Of a DNA stretch of 64,000 nt, positions 37,301-43,546 are shown piece by piece. The translations under genes were made by a program, and so were the position numbers. The notes under the pieces were generated by a model. It searched no databases, was not told the DNA's origin, and saw nothing but the letters and a program-made list of their open reading frames with translations. Numbering within the stretch: position 1 is the stretch's first letter; each line of letters opens with the position of its first letter. The DNA is from Harmonia axyridis (lineage: Eukaryota; Arthropoda; Insecta; Coleoptera; Coccinellidae). The stretch lies in NCBI RefSeq assembly GCF_914767665.1, contig NC_059502.1, positions 44,255,812-44,319,811 of the forward strand, in the 5' to 3' direction.

Positions 37301-37402
37301 ATAAAGAGAATATTCACAAAGTTAAGGGGTGTTAATGGAGTAATATGAAACTGTGAAACTCACCATAAGGCGGCCACTTCTAAGAAGCATGCAACTCATC
37401 AT
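13169..37402 (-). CDS. Candidate host gene, 5' part, five short exons with very long introns; product unknown
   Basis: Exons on the minus strand are 37364-37428 (ATG at 37402), 36743-36764, 30918-31004, 28977-29021 and 13169-13204. Each is bounded by a pyrimidine-rich CAG acceptor and a GTAAG or GTGAG donor. Phases chain exactly: exon 1 ends in phase 0, exon 2 is 22 nt and ends in phase 1, and exons 3-5 are 87, 45 and 36 nt, all symmetrical phase-1 exons with no stop. The predicted start is MMSCMLLRSGRLM, followed by a basic Arg-rich stretch (RRRRNRR, a possible nuclear signal) and Pro/Thr-rich pieces (YERPQPPRTEVPT; TSTLATTGQT). Exon 3 is clearly GC-richer than its surroundings. I do not recognise the family. 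Introns hold dozens of transposons. Downstream exons lie at or beyond the left part of the window and were not found. The alternative is chance splice-like islands, which the phase agreement makes unlikely. Confidence 0.55.
13258..13800. repeat. Tandem duplication, copy 2, with altered exon copy
   Basis: Follows copy 1 directly and is ~93% alike by eye. Differences: the (AAT)n tail is replaced by (TA)n (13321-13362), about 90 bases including the exon donor are deleted near 13685, and the exon copy (13685-13746, minus) has an internal expansion in which a GGTTCAGCCATT-like motif is doubled (AEPM repeated in the translation). The acceptor is kept; the donor is missing, so this exon copy should not splice as a normal internal exon. 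Confidence 0.8.
13801..14162. other. Non-coding, nothing recognised
   Basis: AT-rich spacer. A CCCTGTATA phrase near 14107 resembles the tips of TA-flanked elements seen elsewhere but I see no partner. Confidence 0.4.
14163..15361 (+). pseudogene. Decayed non-LTR retrotransposon ORF2 fragment
   Basis: Reverse-transcriptase pieces in order: ENYLPITFNSTIPKIVEKII (14338-14400), a TGA, SQEQYGF, motif A as IFIDLKRAFDTIN, and GIP followed by TAG where a Gln codon is expected (14759-14761). Next come a partial FAGDT in place of FADDT (about 14831), then a large deletion, then a C-terminal block with NTRNIDRFRLDR and ELYNKLPRTIRCST, ending at 15224. A short 3' region ends in a (TTTA)n tail near 15345-15360. 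Two stops, a changed catalytic Asp and the deletion mark it as inactive. It differs from the 2.1-kb element in tail and C-terminal block, so it is another family. Confidence 0.75.
15385..15655 (+). repeat. TA-flanked repeat, inverted partner at 28400-28691
   Basis: Begins CAGGGTGATTCACCGGGATGG after TA (15383-15384) and runs to a segment with CGGTTCATGAGTT. The reverse complement of the whole stretch is found at 28400-28691. No open frame of note. Likely a small non-autonomous element. Confidence 0.7.
15656..16613. other. Non-coding, nothing recognised
   Basis: Contains a solo TACAGGGTGTTTATAAG element tip near 15759 and a GCCGCCCC-containing remnant near 16220 that looks like a transposon end. 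No gene seen. Confidence 0.45.
16614..16777. mobile_element. Remnant of a small TIR element related to the PIF-like family
   Basis: Starts GGCGGCCACTCACAAGG and ends CTCGAAAAAACGCTGCGTGA, both diverged versions of the tips of the PIF-like element beside it. The inner part (CAGTCGGGCAGCTCGGGACA and following) recurs inverted at 18283-18331, suggesting that the PIF-like element inserted into or next to a palindromic relative. Confidence 0.45.
16778..18279. mobile_element. PIF/Harbinger-like TIR element, split by a hAT insertion
   Basis: Outer tips TGCCCGCCACTCACGA and its reverse complement. Body matches the clean copy at 50296-50868 in inverted orientation (for example GTACGCTACGAAGTTCCGAC). 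A hAT element occupies 17071-18174; without it and its target duplication the element is about 390 bp. Assignment to PIF/Harbinger rests on the 3-bp TTA duplication of the other copy. Confidence 0.65.
17071..18174. mobile_element. Non-autonomous hAT element, 1104 bp, with 8-bp target duplication
   Basis: Tips TAGGGATGTGT and ACACATCCCTA. The 8-bp GTTTCGAC is present on both sides (17063-17070 and 18175-18182), and removing the insert rejoins sequence matching the 50.3-kb PIF-like copy. Subterminal regions are rich in GAACGAACC and GGGTC(G/T)T motifs in both orientations, possible transposase-binding repeats. No transposase frame inside. Confidence 0.9.
18332..21007 (-). mobile_element. Decayed autonomous hAT element
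   Basis: The left tip TAGGGCTGGGAATCATGAAT at 18332 is followed by ~250 bp dense in GAATATTCA and AGTGAATAGTCGAGTATTCA-type subterminal repeats, then the minus-strand transposase gene. I did not find the matching right tip before family A begins at 21272, so the 5' side of the transposase gene has lost its terminus. Confidence 0.7.
19096..21007 (-). pseudogene. hAT transposase (ZBED type), frameshifted
   Basis: From an ATG at 21007 on the minus strand: a BED-type finger (CKLCPYSTKF ... LWHHFKN) ending at a GTAAGT donor (about 20873), a probable ~105-bp intron, then a Ser/Thr-rich linker. After a frameshift near 20560 comes a long frame to 19597 with ITPNYVIPCKKTI, ALTTDCWSSRSNESYITVT (first catalytic Asp region), VHDNAANIV (second Asp region) and CFAHTLQLVLNKGL. 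A further shift at ~19600-19700 leads to DPRFKRIERF and PLEWWQNNQNKYPKLSEIAKKYL, and a last shift gives STSTSSERAFSRAGNI, the hAT dimerisation block, to a stop at 19098. At least three frame breaks; otherwise all hAT landmarks are in the right order. It is not a domesticated gene. Confidence 0.85.
21272..21880 (+). repeat. Core of composite repeat family A, copy 2
   Basis: The longest uninterrupted core copy: ATGGGTCTATGTAGTGTCCC through CACCGAGTCACGAGAACGCA and GAGGTTCGTATAAT to a GAGTTTGACTTAAAT end. No satellite units flank it, unlike copies 1 and 3. It shows what the split copy at 50.2-55.6 kb looked like before its insertions. Confidence 0.8.
21881..22640. other. Non-coding; weak imperfect duplication
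   Basis: A CAAACG(A/T)GCCGACA(A/G)TAACAG phrase with following AATTTC...TTGAAACACG occurs at about 22226-22300 and 22396-22460, a diverged ~170-bp tandem repeat. A GGGCGGTCCTAGTC segment near 21932 looks like a solo transposon end. No gene. Confidence 0.4.
22641..23808. mobile_element. Fold-back MITE, long TIRs, TA target duplication (copy 1)
   Basis: Tips CAGTGCATCCCATTTTGGG and reverse complement, flanked by TA. Arms of ~450-500 bp mirror each other, leaving a short loop. Internal frames are arm mirror images, not genes. Copies 2 and 3 are at 56421-57981 and 57984-58998. TA duplication suggests mobilisation by a Tc1/mariner transposase. Confidence 0.85.
24034..24519 (-). mobile_element. 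5'-truncated CR1/jockey-type insertion, minus strand
   Basis: The minus frame from ~24517 to 24178 reads SCRSSFVSGRILTI...YILACLKYV...FNTRNKSALEIP...VFYNKVPNAFKRLD, homologous to the C-terminal end of the 2.1-kb element (CKSVFVENKILTLPCIYIFK). A tail of ATC/ATA triplets lies at 24034-24062. It sits inside the REL-type element with a GACC duplicated at the edges. Confidence 0.75.
25020..26263. mobile_element. Non-autonomous hAT element, 1244 bp, full of ATCGATAT motifs
   Basis: Tips TAGGGATGGGCAA and TTGCCCATCCCTA, with exact 8-bp duplications CCCTTCTG at 25012-25019 and 26264-26271. ATCGATAT and TATCGAAAT-like motifs occur dozens of times in both orientations, densest in the first and last ~200 bp. 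No transposase frame. The exact target duplication indicates a fairly recent insertion. Confidence 0.92.
26301..26742. other. 3' flank of the REL-type element, non-coding
   Basis: Contains a GGCGAGGAG-rich segment near 26325 likely belonging to the 3' untranslated part of the REL-type element. No gene recognised. Confidence 0.4.
26745..27046. mobile_element. Small TA-flanked element(s) with CAGGGTGTT tips
   Basis: CAGGGTGTTGTTACGAGG at 26745 follows TA. AACACCCTG followed by TA occurs at 26937 and again (AAACACCCTG) at about 27046. Either one ~190-bp element plus a solo tip, or nested relatives. No coding content. Confidence 0.5.
27047..27849. other. Non-coding; possible solo hAT-like end
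   Basis: Around 27451-27545 the motif ATCGGATGTT and its variants repeat after AGTGTTGGACATA, similar in style to hAT subterminal repeats, but no opposite end was found. Otherwise nothing recognised. Confidence 0.35.
27850..28385 (-). pseudogene. Remnant of non-LTR ORF1 (PHD-like finger)
   Basis: The minus-strand frame from an ATG at 28385 encodes CRFCSKFPGSNDIKYKTVGC...VHNKCLDY...FFHRKC, a PHD-like Cys/His finger followed by a Ser/Glu/Lys-rich stretch. The frame breaks at 28134, and a shifted continuation around 27990-28030 contains an SYAST-like piece. Finger type and order resemble ORF1 of CR1-like elements, but the sequence differs from the 2.1-kb ORF1, so it is a different family. No ORF2 follows. 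Confidence 0.55.
28400..28691 (-). repeat. Inverted copy of the 15385-15655 repeat
   Basis: Reverse complement of the 15.4-kb repeat, including ACTTCCGG...CCGGTT-type central inverted motif and the CCATCCCGGTGAATCA tip before TA at 28692. Confidence 0.7.
28977..29021 (-). CDS. Exon 4 of the candidate host gene
   Basis: 45 nt, phase 1 at both ends, encoding PYERPQPPRTEVPT with split codons at each edge. Acceptor AATTCTTTTACAG, donor GTAAGTTTTC. Pro-rich. Confidence 0.55.
29022..29920. other. Intronic spacer, nothing recognised
   Basis: No gene or clear repeat partner. A slightly GC-richer stretch at 29610-29690 has no open frame that I can assign. Confidence 0.4.
29921..30071 (+). pseudogene. 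hAT transposase C-terminal remnant
   Basis: A short plus-strand piece reads LGQNAKDFLSTLASSERSFS and, after a shift near 29985, SRAALTVTKTRNRLRDKSNK to a stop at 30069-30071. The S-S-E-R-x-F-S then R-N-R-L order is the signature of the hAT dimerisation domain. It is unrelated in position and orientation to the 19-21 kb hAT gene. Only ~50 codons remain. Confidence 0.6.
30075..30900 (+). repeat. Long direct repeat, copy 1 (partner 40345-41395)
   Basis: Shared landmarks in order: TTATCAAAG...GAACTGA, TCAGTTTTGAATTGA, CATAGCACCTTCCCTTCACA, AATCCTCAGGAAAATCCAAA, AAACACCCTGTATCTCGAA, AGAACAATCGAATCGGTAAT, ACAGATATGAGT and a poly-C tract. Inside it, 30207-30722 is bounded by inverted GGGTGTTC(C/T)TAA tips, so a small TIR element is part of the unit. 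Confidence 0.7.
30918..31004 (-). CDS. Exon 3 of the candidate host gene
   Basis: 87 nt, phase 1 at both ends; only this frame is open. Encodes LRRSTRIRTEPDRWTYPADH followed by IRRRRNRR. Acceptor ATTATGTTTTACAG, donor GTAAGAAAAA. Visibly GC-richer than flanks. Strongly basic. Confidence 0.6.
31048..31695. mobile_element. Fold-back TIR element, TA-flanked
   Basis: Left tip GCGGTGTCCCAAATTCGTTA and right tip AAATTTGGGACGCCCGA are diverged inverted repeats; arms also share AGAATCCCTTTGAGC versus GCTTAAAGGGATTCT. It abuts the next element, sharing the TA at 31696-31697. Confidence 0.6.
31698..32335. mobile_element. Fold-back TIR element, near-palindromic, TA-flanked
   Basis: Tips CAGGATGTTTGGTAAAGA and TCTTTACCAAACACGCTG. 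Most of the inner 430 bp folds on itself around 31952, with a perfect-looking CAGATGAAATTGTGACG stem at the centre. The right half carries ~150 bp without a partner on the left, so one arm has been shortened. Confidence 0.75.
32345..32475 (+). repeat. Inverted repeat L (partner 36320-36430)
   Basis: Contains CCGTTTCCTAAGGGGCTGG and AACTCCGTTTCCTATGTGGC; the reverse complements with a few changes are at 36325-36420. Both carry a TGCCCGGAT outer edge, as TIRs of a ~4-kb element would. Confidence 0.65.
32540..32800 (-). pseudogene. Possible 3' end of a minus-strand non-LTR element
   Basis: The minus frame from 32797 reads RSNVIEVNVNSQYRIL and then VGRNKLPNDLENYKCRTYQ to a stop at 32603. The NKLPND block and position resemble C-termini of jockey/CR1-type ORF2. 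No tail seen. Weak. Confidence 0.35.
32835..32915. repeat. Short palindrome
   Basis: GTAATGAGTTCATTACAG and its inverted counterpart CTGCAGTAATGAACTC lie ~20 bases apart with a further CAGTAATGAACTCATTACAG, forming a hairpin-capable segment. Confidence 0.6.
33072..33190. mobile_element. MITE-like element with CTCGTTGCAGAAGGC tips
   Basis: Imperfect inverted ends (TAATACTCGTTGCAGAAGGC; CATTCTGCAACTTGTTTTAG) around a CTCGTTTTCGAAT core. Direct relative at 44636-44761. Confidence 0.5.
33582..34294. mobile_element. Putative TIR element with GGGCTTACATACA ends
   Basis: GGGCTTACATACA at 33583 and its reverse complement TGTATGTAAGCCC at 34282-34294 bound ~700 bp of non-coding sequence. AATT/TTAA-like flanks do not give a clean target duplication. 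Confidence 0.45.
34602..36151. mobile_element. Fold-back element, ~550-bp arms, TA-flanked
   Basis: Tips CAGGGTGGGCAAATTTCGAT and its reverse complement, with TA on both sides (34600-34601, 36152-36153). Arms 34602-35150 and 35590-36151 mirror each other at high identity and flank a ~440-bp loop. Its tip is shared with 11766-12464. Open frames inside the two arms are mirror images and not genes. Confidence 0.85.
36320..36430 (-). repeat. Inverted repeat R (partner 32345-32475)
   Basis: See the left partner. Between the pair lie several smaller elements, so if these are TIRs the parent element has been heavily invaded. Confidence 0.6.
36743..36764 (-). CDS. Exon 2 (22-nt microexon) of the candidate host gene
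   Basis: Reads GITSTGV plus one base, entering in phase 0 and leaving in phase 1, exactly as needed to join exons 1 and 3. Acceptor TTGATTTATTTTCAG, donor GTAAGATTG. Confidence 0.5.
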
Positions 37403-37428
37403 ATTGTCCATAGGTATTCACTAAAACT
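37364..37428 (-). CDS. Exon 1 (first coding exon) of the candidate host gene
   Basis: Acceptor TTTATTTTCCAG at 37429-37440 precedes 26 nt of presumed 5' UTR, then ATG ATG at 37402-37397 begins MMSCMLLRSGRLM, ending in phase 0 at donor GTGAGTTTC. A non-coding first exon upstream is implied by the acceptor. Confidence 0.5.
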
Positions 37429-37449
37429 CTGGAAAATAAACTAAACTAG

Positions 37450-37720
37450 TCTATACTCTGTTATCTGTTGAAACTAACTGAATCTAGATTACGCGCGAAC
37501 CAAGGTCTTAGTCTAAGACTCTTAGACTTGGGTTGAAGAGGGGATAACGCGGCATTCAGTGTCTGTATCGCTATTGGCCAACAAACATGAAGGGCGTTCG
37601 CCGTTCGGTTATTACCTCGGACCGCCGCTCCGACTTGTTTGAACCGTTCGTTTATTACATCCAGATTGAGGGGAATACACATCTGGAGCGTTCGGCAAAG
37701 ATATCTGAGCAATTAGATGT
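37450..37720 (-). promoter_or_regulatory. Candidate promoter/first-exon region
   Basis: A locally GC- and CpG-richer segment (several CG dinucleotides, a CCAAT-type GGCCAAT on the minus strand at ~37575) directly upstream of exon 1, unlike the AT-rich surroundings. No TATA box or initiator can be assigned with confidence. Confidence 0.25.
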
Positions 37721-38744
37721 CAATCTTTTTGGTCGGACGTTTTCGACCTAGCAAAACGATTTTATCCACAGAGTTAACCTTTGTCTATGGATTATTGGAT
37801 TTTATCTGTCTTTGGTGTTTGTTTATTTATAAAAATTTACATTTCGTCGTAGTTTGTATTGAAAAATTTCAATACCTAACTTATTATACTTCTATAATTG
37901 GATTTTAAATGAAATTATGGGTATGGAATGCAAATAACAAATGAATAGGCAGTGTGTATATTTTTGGAATGAGATATCTGGTGGTGACTTTGGACAATAT
38001 CATTAATGAGACTTTGGGGACAGATAAATTTTTTGTGTAATTATATAAAGCGTTGTGCATGTTCAGTTTATTCAGAAGAGCGATGGACATTCAAGCTAGG
38101 GATATGAAGTTTTTAAAAAGCTGACCATGTTTACAATATATGAAGTGGACTGGTTTCATTACTTCTAAATAAATGAGATAGACTTCAGAGAATTTTCCAC
38201 CTTATTATATCGAAATTATGTAATGGATGAAGCAGAAGAAGTTTACTCCTTCAAGGGTATCGACTGGGACATCAGTGTCCCAGAAGTATTTTATAAATGT
38301 CCTGTTCGGCCAGAGCCGTATCTAGGTACTATTGCGCCTGTGCAATATCTTAGACAGCGCCCCCCATTTTCGAAGATTTTTTTTCATCGATTATATTTCC
38401 TTATGGTACTTCTTTGTTCATAACTTAAGTCATATATTTTGGGATTATTTTATGCTTAGTACGCAAATTCTAGGGAAAGTTAGCAATATTTTCAATGTTT
38501 CCAGCAAGGGCGTAGAAATGGGTGGTAATTATCCCTCACCCCATGCAATATTTCCAAAATATAAAATTTCAGAATTCTCGCAAAGACGAAAAACGAAAAT
38601 TTTTCCATAAAAAGAACCAATAATCATTTTACTTTCCTCTTAAATCGACACCGAGTACAAAATCAGACCCTTTTACGGTTTATGAGTTTATTATCGCTTT
38701 CAAGATGAGTACTTTTACTGTACTACGAGCAGATCTATGTCCGA
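37721..38744. other. Non-coding, with a solo transposon end
   Basis: AGCCGTATCTAGG at about 38317 resembles the tip of the repeat at 41396-41571 and 45147-45320. A 66-residue plus frame at 38223-38423 runs through it and has no recognisable motif. Otherwise nothing seen. Confidence 0.4.
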
Positions 38745-38752
38745 GGTTTATT

Positions 38753-40203
38753 CAGGGCCGTCGCTAGAAAAACTGCCGCCCTAGGCAGATACCCATTTTG
38801 CCGCCCTAACAGAAGCCTACTCTAAAGAATGCTGAAAATTAATATTGAATAATCGGGGTCAAGCGCATGCTCAATTAAATACAAATCAGAACCCTTTCAG
38901 GTTTGGGATTTTGTACTAAGCAAAAGTGGGGGGCGAGGGTTTGGGGTGGATATTGGTTTGGTGAATTTGTTTTCAAAGATTCACTTTGGAAGTGTGACAA
39001 ACTCCACACTTTTTCAGGAAAACTATTTTAGGCAGAAAAAATGTATTTCAAGTATAATTATTTTTTATGTATTCGATTTCTGATCCAAGGATCATTTAGG
39101 ATAAGTGAGATGCAATAAACAATAAACGTGCTCAAATGAATTCTAATGAATAAATGATAAAATATAATAATTGAATTCAGGTTTCAGATCCTTCTGCTGA
39201 GTTTTGACTTCATATATAACGCTTGAACATTTCATTATTGATTAATTAATTAATTAATAATTAATATTATTAAATTAAACAACCGGATGATGCGAATCAA
39301 CAATTATTTTAAATTCGAATAGATGGTACAGATATTCACGATGCGAAGATGTTGAAGATTAGTGAATTTGATAAGAAAAAATCATTAGTGAAATCCATTT
39401 AAATAAAAAAAATATTCAATTCGTTCTTCCAGTAATCCAGAATAAAAAAAAAAGTATATAATGCCGCCTTCCATTATTTACCGCCCCTCTGGAGGGGCCC
39501 TGCAGTTTCAGGTTCCTAGCTCACTTTCGATTTTAGAAAAAGCTTTTTTTTTAGTTTAAGAACCATTATTCAATTCGAATTCGCTCACGCCCAACACTAT
39601 ATGATTTGATATAAAAAATGAAGAATATTATAAAATAATGGAATGTGGTATGAAATAATAAAGCCTCCTATATGTATTTCTTAAGAAGGATCAGTTGGAA
39701 GTGATGAAATGGAATTGTTTTCATATATTTTGCATTCCATTCTAACTTCTGGGGAATCAACATTCTGGTTAGAGAATTGAAAAGAAAATAATTCAGAACC
39801 CCATGTGGCAATAAAATTCGGCAACGTGAAGCGAACGCTGACAATCCTGAAGAATGCTTGTGTTTTTTCTAGAGTCAATAACTCGTAAACAGCACTATGA
39901 GGGGATCAAGCCACATCTGGATATTTTTATTTATTTATTTATGTATTTATTTATTTATTTAATCAGACGGCAAAGTCATTTTACATTGATATTCATGAGT
40001 ATAATGTATAATGCGGTCTTTGATGGTTTTTGATGTTAATTAAATTTGTCGGTATTGCTTCCTGTTGTTGCTGACTGAATTAAATCTCATTTGGTACTTT
40101 GAATTTCTACACATGTAATTTTTGATCAAGCTTGAAATACCACCTTTGAATTTTGCCGCCCTAGGCGACCGCCTACCCTGCCTACCCCCTAGCGACGGCC
40201 CTG
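38753..40203. mobile_element. Non-autonomous hAT element, 1451 bp, with 8-bp target duplication
   Basis: Tips CAGGGCCGTCGCTAG and CTAGCGACGGCCCTG are exact inverted repeats. GGTTTATT is duplicated at 38745-38752 and 40204-40211. Inner edges carry GCCGCCCTAGGC motifs in both orientations. No transposase frame. A second insertion, the 3' end of a minus-strand non-LTR element, lies inside. Confidence 0.92.
39925..40140 (-). pseudogene. Possible non-LTR 3' fragment inside the hAT element
   Basis: A (TTTA)n tract at 39925-39962 is followed on its right by sequence whose minus frame contains YQMRFNSVSNNRKQYRQI before a stop, as expected for an extreme C-terminus with a (TAAA)n tail. Short and uncertain. 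Confidence 0.3.
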
Positions 40204-40344
40204 GGTTTATTATTTTCCTTCATCTATCCGCTTTGTCGGTGTCGCCCCTTATTTGCCATCTGTAAATTTTGCATTCGTAATCGGTATGCACTTACTCGTT
40301 GTTTTCGGTTTTTTGTTTCATTCTCATCACAAAATTTCAATACT

Positions 40345-41395
40345 GTAGTTATCAAAGTACTGAACTGAGTAATTCGCATCGGAAAATTGTCTGGGCCGTA
40401 TTATACAATTTATTATGATTGCAATTTAATTGTGCAGATATCAGTTTTGAATTGATTATATCTGAACGGTGTTCCTAATGTGTACAAATGAAAATGACAG
40501 ATTACTCAGATCATTTTGAGTAAATGTCGAGTAACATGAATCTGCAAACGCTTTGGTTTTGAGATACCGGTGTTAAAGTTTTTTTCTCATAGCACCTTCC
40601 CTTCACAAGATATTTAACTTGAATTGGCATAAATCTTCCGATTTGAAGTTTTCATTTCGTGATATGCTTATTTTGTATGCAAATCTACAGGGTGATATTT
40701 TTTCCGAAAGGGTACCTGCTTCTTTCCACCAGAACTATTTTCTGGTGAAGCACTGGTTCTATAGAAAAATGTGAAAAGAAACTCTGGTCTAGTACAACAC
40801 TTTTTGGTTTGTTGTAGTTTTGTCGTATCTGCTATCGATTTCAAAAAACGAATTCAAACAGCTCTCTGGTAATCCTTAGGAAAATCCAAACTATTATAAA
40901 AATCCAGTTAGTAAGCTGTGATGAATAAATTAATTATAACTTATGGTACTTATCAACAAATTCTGTAGCGAAGATTAATAAAGATCCGATAAACTAATAA
41001 TAATAATAATAATAAGGTTTATTAATCCCAATATGTACATTATGACCCACAATAATAATAAATATAAGCATCACTTGAAAGTATGTATATACAAGAAACA
41101 CCCTGTATCTCGAAAACAAAGCGTTTGCGGGCTCATGTTTATGGAACTTTTTTTTTTAAATATCCAAGGAATATTATCTTTCGTAACTCTGTTTTAGGAA
41201 AACCCAGTATAAGGTGAGAACAATCGAATCGGTAATAAAAAAAATAATTTGAGTAAGTAATTAAGTTCCAACTTCGTTATCAAACCTCTTTTTCTCACAT
41301 TAATTACAGATATGAGTAAACGTTGTTGTAAAAAGAATTTTTTTTTCGAAAACCCCCCCAAGAAAAAAAAAAGATCTCTGTCCTTGGTTTCTAGA
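40345..41395 (+). repeat. Long direct repeat, copy 2 (partner 30075-30900)
   Basis: Same order of landmarks as copy 1, lengthened by a CTACAGGGTGATATTTTTTCC insertion at ~40689 and by an (AAT)n-headed segment at 40997-41090 that looks like a minus-strand non-LTR 3' tail. Confidence 0.65.
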
Positions 41396-41571
41396 TTCCT
41401 CGGCATTGCTCGTTGCGAGGCGTACACATGAAAACCGAGTTGTGTTGTTTCGAATTATTATGTCTGGTGCTCCAATATTTTTTCTCTTGATATTTTTGGG
41501 CGCCCCTGCAGACCTTGCGCCCGTGGCAAATGCCACCTTTGCCACGCCCTAGATACGGTACTGCTTGGAGG
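41396..41571 (-). repeat. Repeat with CCGTATCTAGGGCGTGGCAA tip, inverted partner 45147-45320
   Basis: Read on the minus strand it starts AGTACCGTATCTAGGGCGTG and ends near GCCGAGGAAT. The plus-strand copy at 45147 has the same order. It truncates the mariner transposase at 41572. Confidence 0.7.
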
Positions 41572-42174
41572 CCAATTACCAGGTCCAAAACGTGAAATTA
41601 TAGGCGGTCACCAAACGTGTATTTCAATAAATCGATTGTGGCACGATCCGTGTGACATGTTGCGCCGTCTTGTTGCAACCACACCTCCTGGACATCATGG
41701 TTGTTCAATTCAGGAATGAAAAAGTTAGTATAATCATGGATCTATACCGATCACCATTGACTGTAACGTTCTGGCCATCATCGTTTTTGAAGAAGTACGG
41801 ACCAATGATTCTACCAGCCCATAAAGCGCACCAAACAGTCAGTTTTTCTGGATGTAACGGTGTTTCGACATACACTTGAGGATTAGCTTCACTCCAAATG
41901 CGGCAGTTTTGTTTGTTGACGTAGCCATTCAACCAGAAGTGCGCTTCATCGCTAAACAAAATAAAATGGACGTAGTGCGCGATACGTATTCCGCACAGAA
42001 CCATCATTTTCGAAATAAAATTGCACTATTTTCAAGCGTTGTTTAGGCGTGAGTCCATTCGTGATGAATTGCCAAACCAAACTGAGAATAAATCACTTGA
42101 CAGCTGTTGAATCGGTCGCCATCTTGAAGAGTAATGCCAACTTAAAGTTATATACCTCGAAAAAAAACACCCGT
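41572..42174 (-). pseudogene. Mariner-like transposase, internally deleted and truncated
   Basis: Right end (42174) has a CGGGTGTTTTTTTCGAGGTA tip before TA. Minus-strand reading: LTPKQRLKIVQFYFENDGS (N-terminal helix-turn-helix), then RNTYRAL followed by a large deletion straight into HFILFSDEAHFWLNGYVNKQ (first catalytic Asp), IWSEANPQ, VWCALWAGRIIGPYFF and, after a shift, QQDGATCHTDRATIDLL (second catalytic Asp) and FGDRL. The element is then cut by another repeat at 41571 before the third catalytic Asp. Not functional. Confidence 0.85.
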
Positions 42175-43420
42175 TATTTAAAAAGAAAACCAGAAGACTT
42201 TTTTTATAATATGTGAATAAAATCAAATGTACTTGTTCTTTTTTGTTTTTTTATATGGTTAAATATATATTTTATAATAAATATGATTATGGTTATGTCA
42301 ACCACTTTTATTCGCATTATTTTCTTGAACCAGTGGCATAGGTATACAGAGAACGAGTTTGATATTTTTGCTATATGATGTACATGCAGGCACAATACGC
42401 ACATTCATTTATTTCTATGAAAAAAATTCTTATTTCTCCCATTATCCTTTCTGTATACGCCTTTGTCTTGTAAAGCATTGTAAAACGACTGTTCTTCGAG
42501 AAATTGTATGAAAACCGATCCATCGATTTTTTTGCGTTTTCATCGCTGTTGTTATTTTTTAGGGAAAGCCCTGAACAACAGTCAAACAATTTTTTTAACT
42601 AATATTATTTCATAACTTAAGCTACAAAAATTGTAGGTTTTTACAAATCAACTCAGGTAATAAAAACAATCAAAATAAGAAATTCGTTATCTTTCCTTCA
42701 AATTAAACAAGAGGATAAACGTCCTTTATCTACTCCTATTGAATTATAAACTCATTATTCAACTGCTTTTGAGCAATTAATAGTATCTATTAACAAACAG
42801 CGTGATTTATAATAACTCACTACTATAACTCACTATTATAAATCGGAAAATATGGATCTGTGCTTCTATACTTCTCTGCTTCTATTCGATTGGCCGAAAG
42901 GGAACATTCCATTATTGTTATTGAGGGGAGGAATGTCCGAGGGAATGTCACTTTTGACGTTTTCAAATTAAGTTGATATCTAATTATTGTGAATGTTTTG
43001 CTGAAAACGATTAATTCAGATAGTGAAGATGAAATATTATAAAGGTATACATTTCCAAAAGACAAACAGCTAATGTTACCATACAGAATTAATTGCCCGA
43101 AAAAATATAAAGGAGTTTGAAAAAATTTTCGAGATTGGTGTAGCAGTAAGATCATTAAGTCATCGTTTACAGTGAATATTTTTTGGTATATTTTGATGCA
43201 TTTTTATAGGCAATTATTAAGGTTTTTCAATAAATTTCTATGTCTGTACTATGTACTGGATTCGAGCTAGCCGAAGCTAGTTCGATTGTGATTGGTAGCA
43301 CTAAGTTTCCATCTCTCTTGTACGGGATCGAGCACATTATGTTTTATTATGTTCCTTCTGTCTTTATTCTAAGTCTGTATTTTTTTCTTAGTATTTATTG
43401 ATATAGTCGTAGATAAAGTA
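42175..43420. other. Non-coding, nothing recognised
   Basis: Several short open frames on the minus strand lack motifs. No matched repeats seen. Confidence 0.45.
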
Positions 43421-43546
43421 TAGTATTCAACTTGCGGTAATGGTCATAACTCACTTGATGAGTTACAGCACTCGCCTGCGGCTCGTGCTGCAAACATCAT
43501 CTGCGTGAGTTATGACCTACATTACCGCTCGTTGAATAATATACTA
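43421..43546. mobile_element. Short hairpin element with TAGTATTCAACTTGCGGTAA ends
   Basis: Left TAGTATTCAACTTGCGGTAA...CATAACTCAC and right GTGAGTTATGACC...TTACCGCTCGTTGAATAATA are imperfect inverted repeats of ~40 bp around a GCCTGCGGCTCGTGC centre. Probably a miniature TIR element. Confidence 0.55.

Noticed and set aside
38223..38423. 66-residue plus-strand frame starting MDEAEEVYSF
   Set aside because: It runs into a transposon-end sequence (AGCCGTATCTAGG) and shows no recognisable domain.
42823..43155. 110-residue minus-strand frame
   Set aside because: Hydrophobic low-complexity translation without motif, splice signals or repeat partner.
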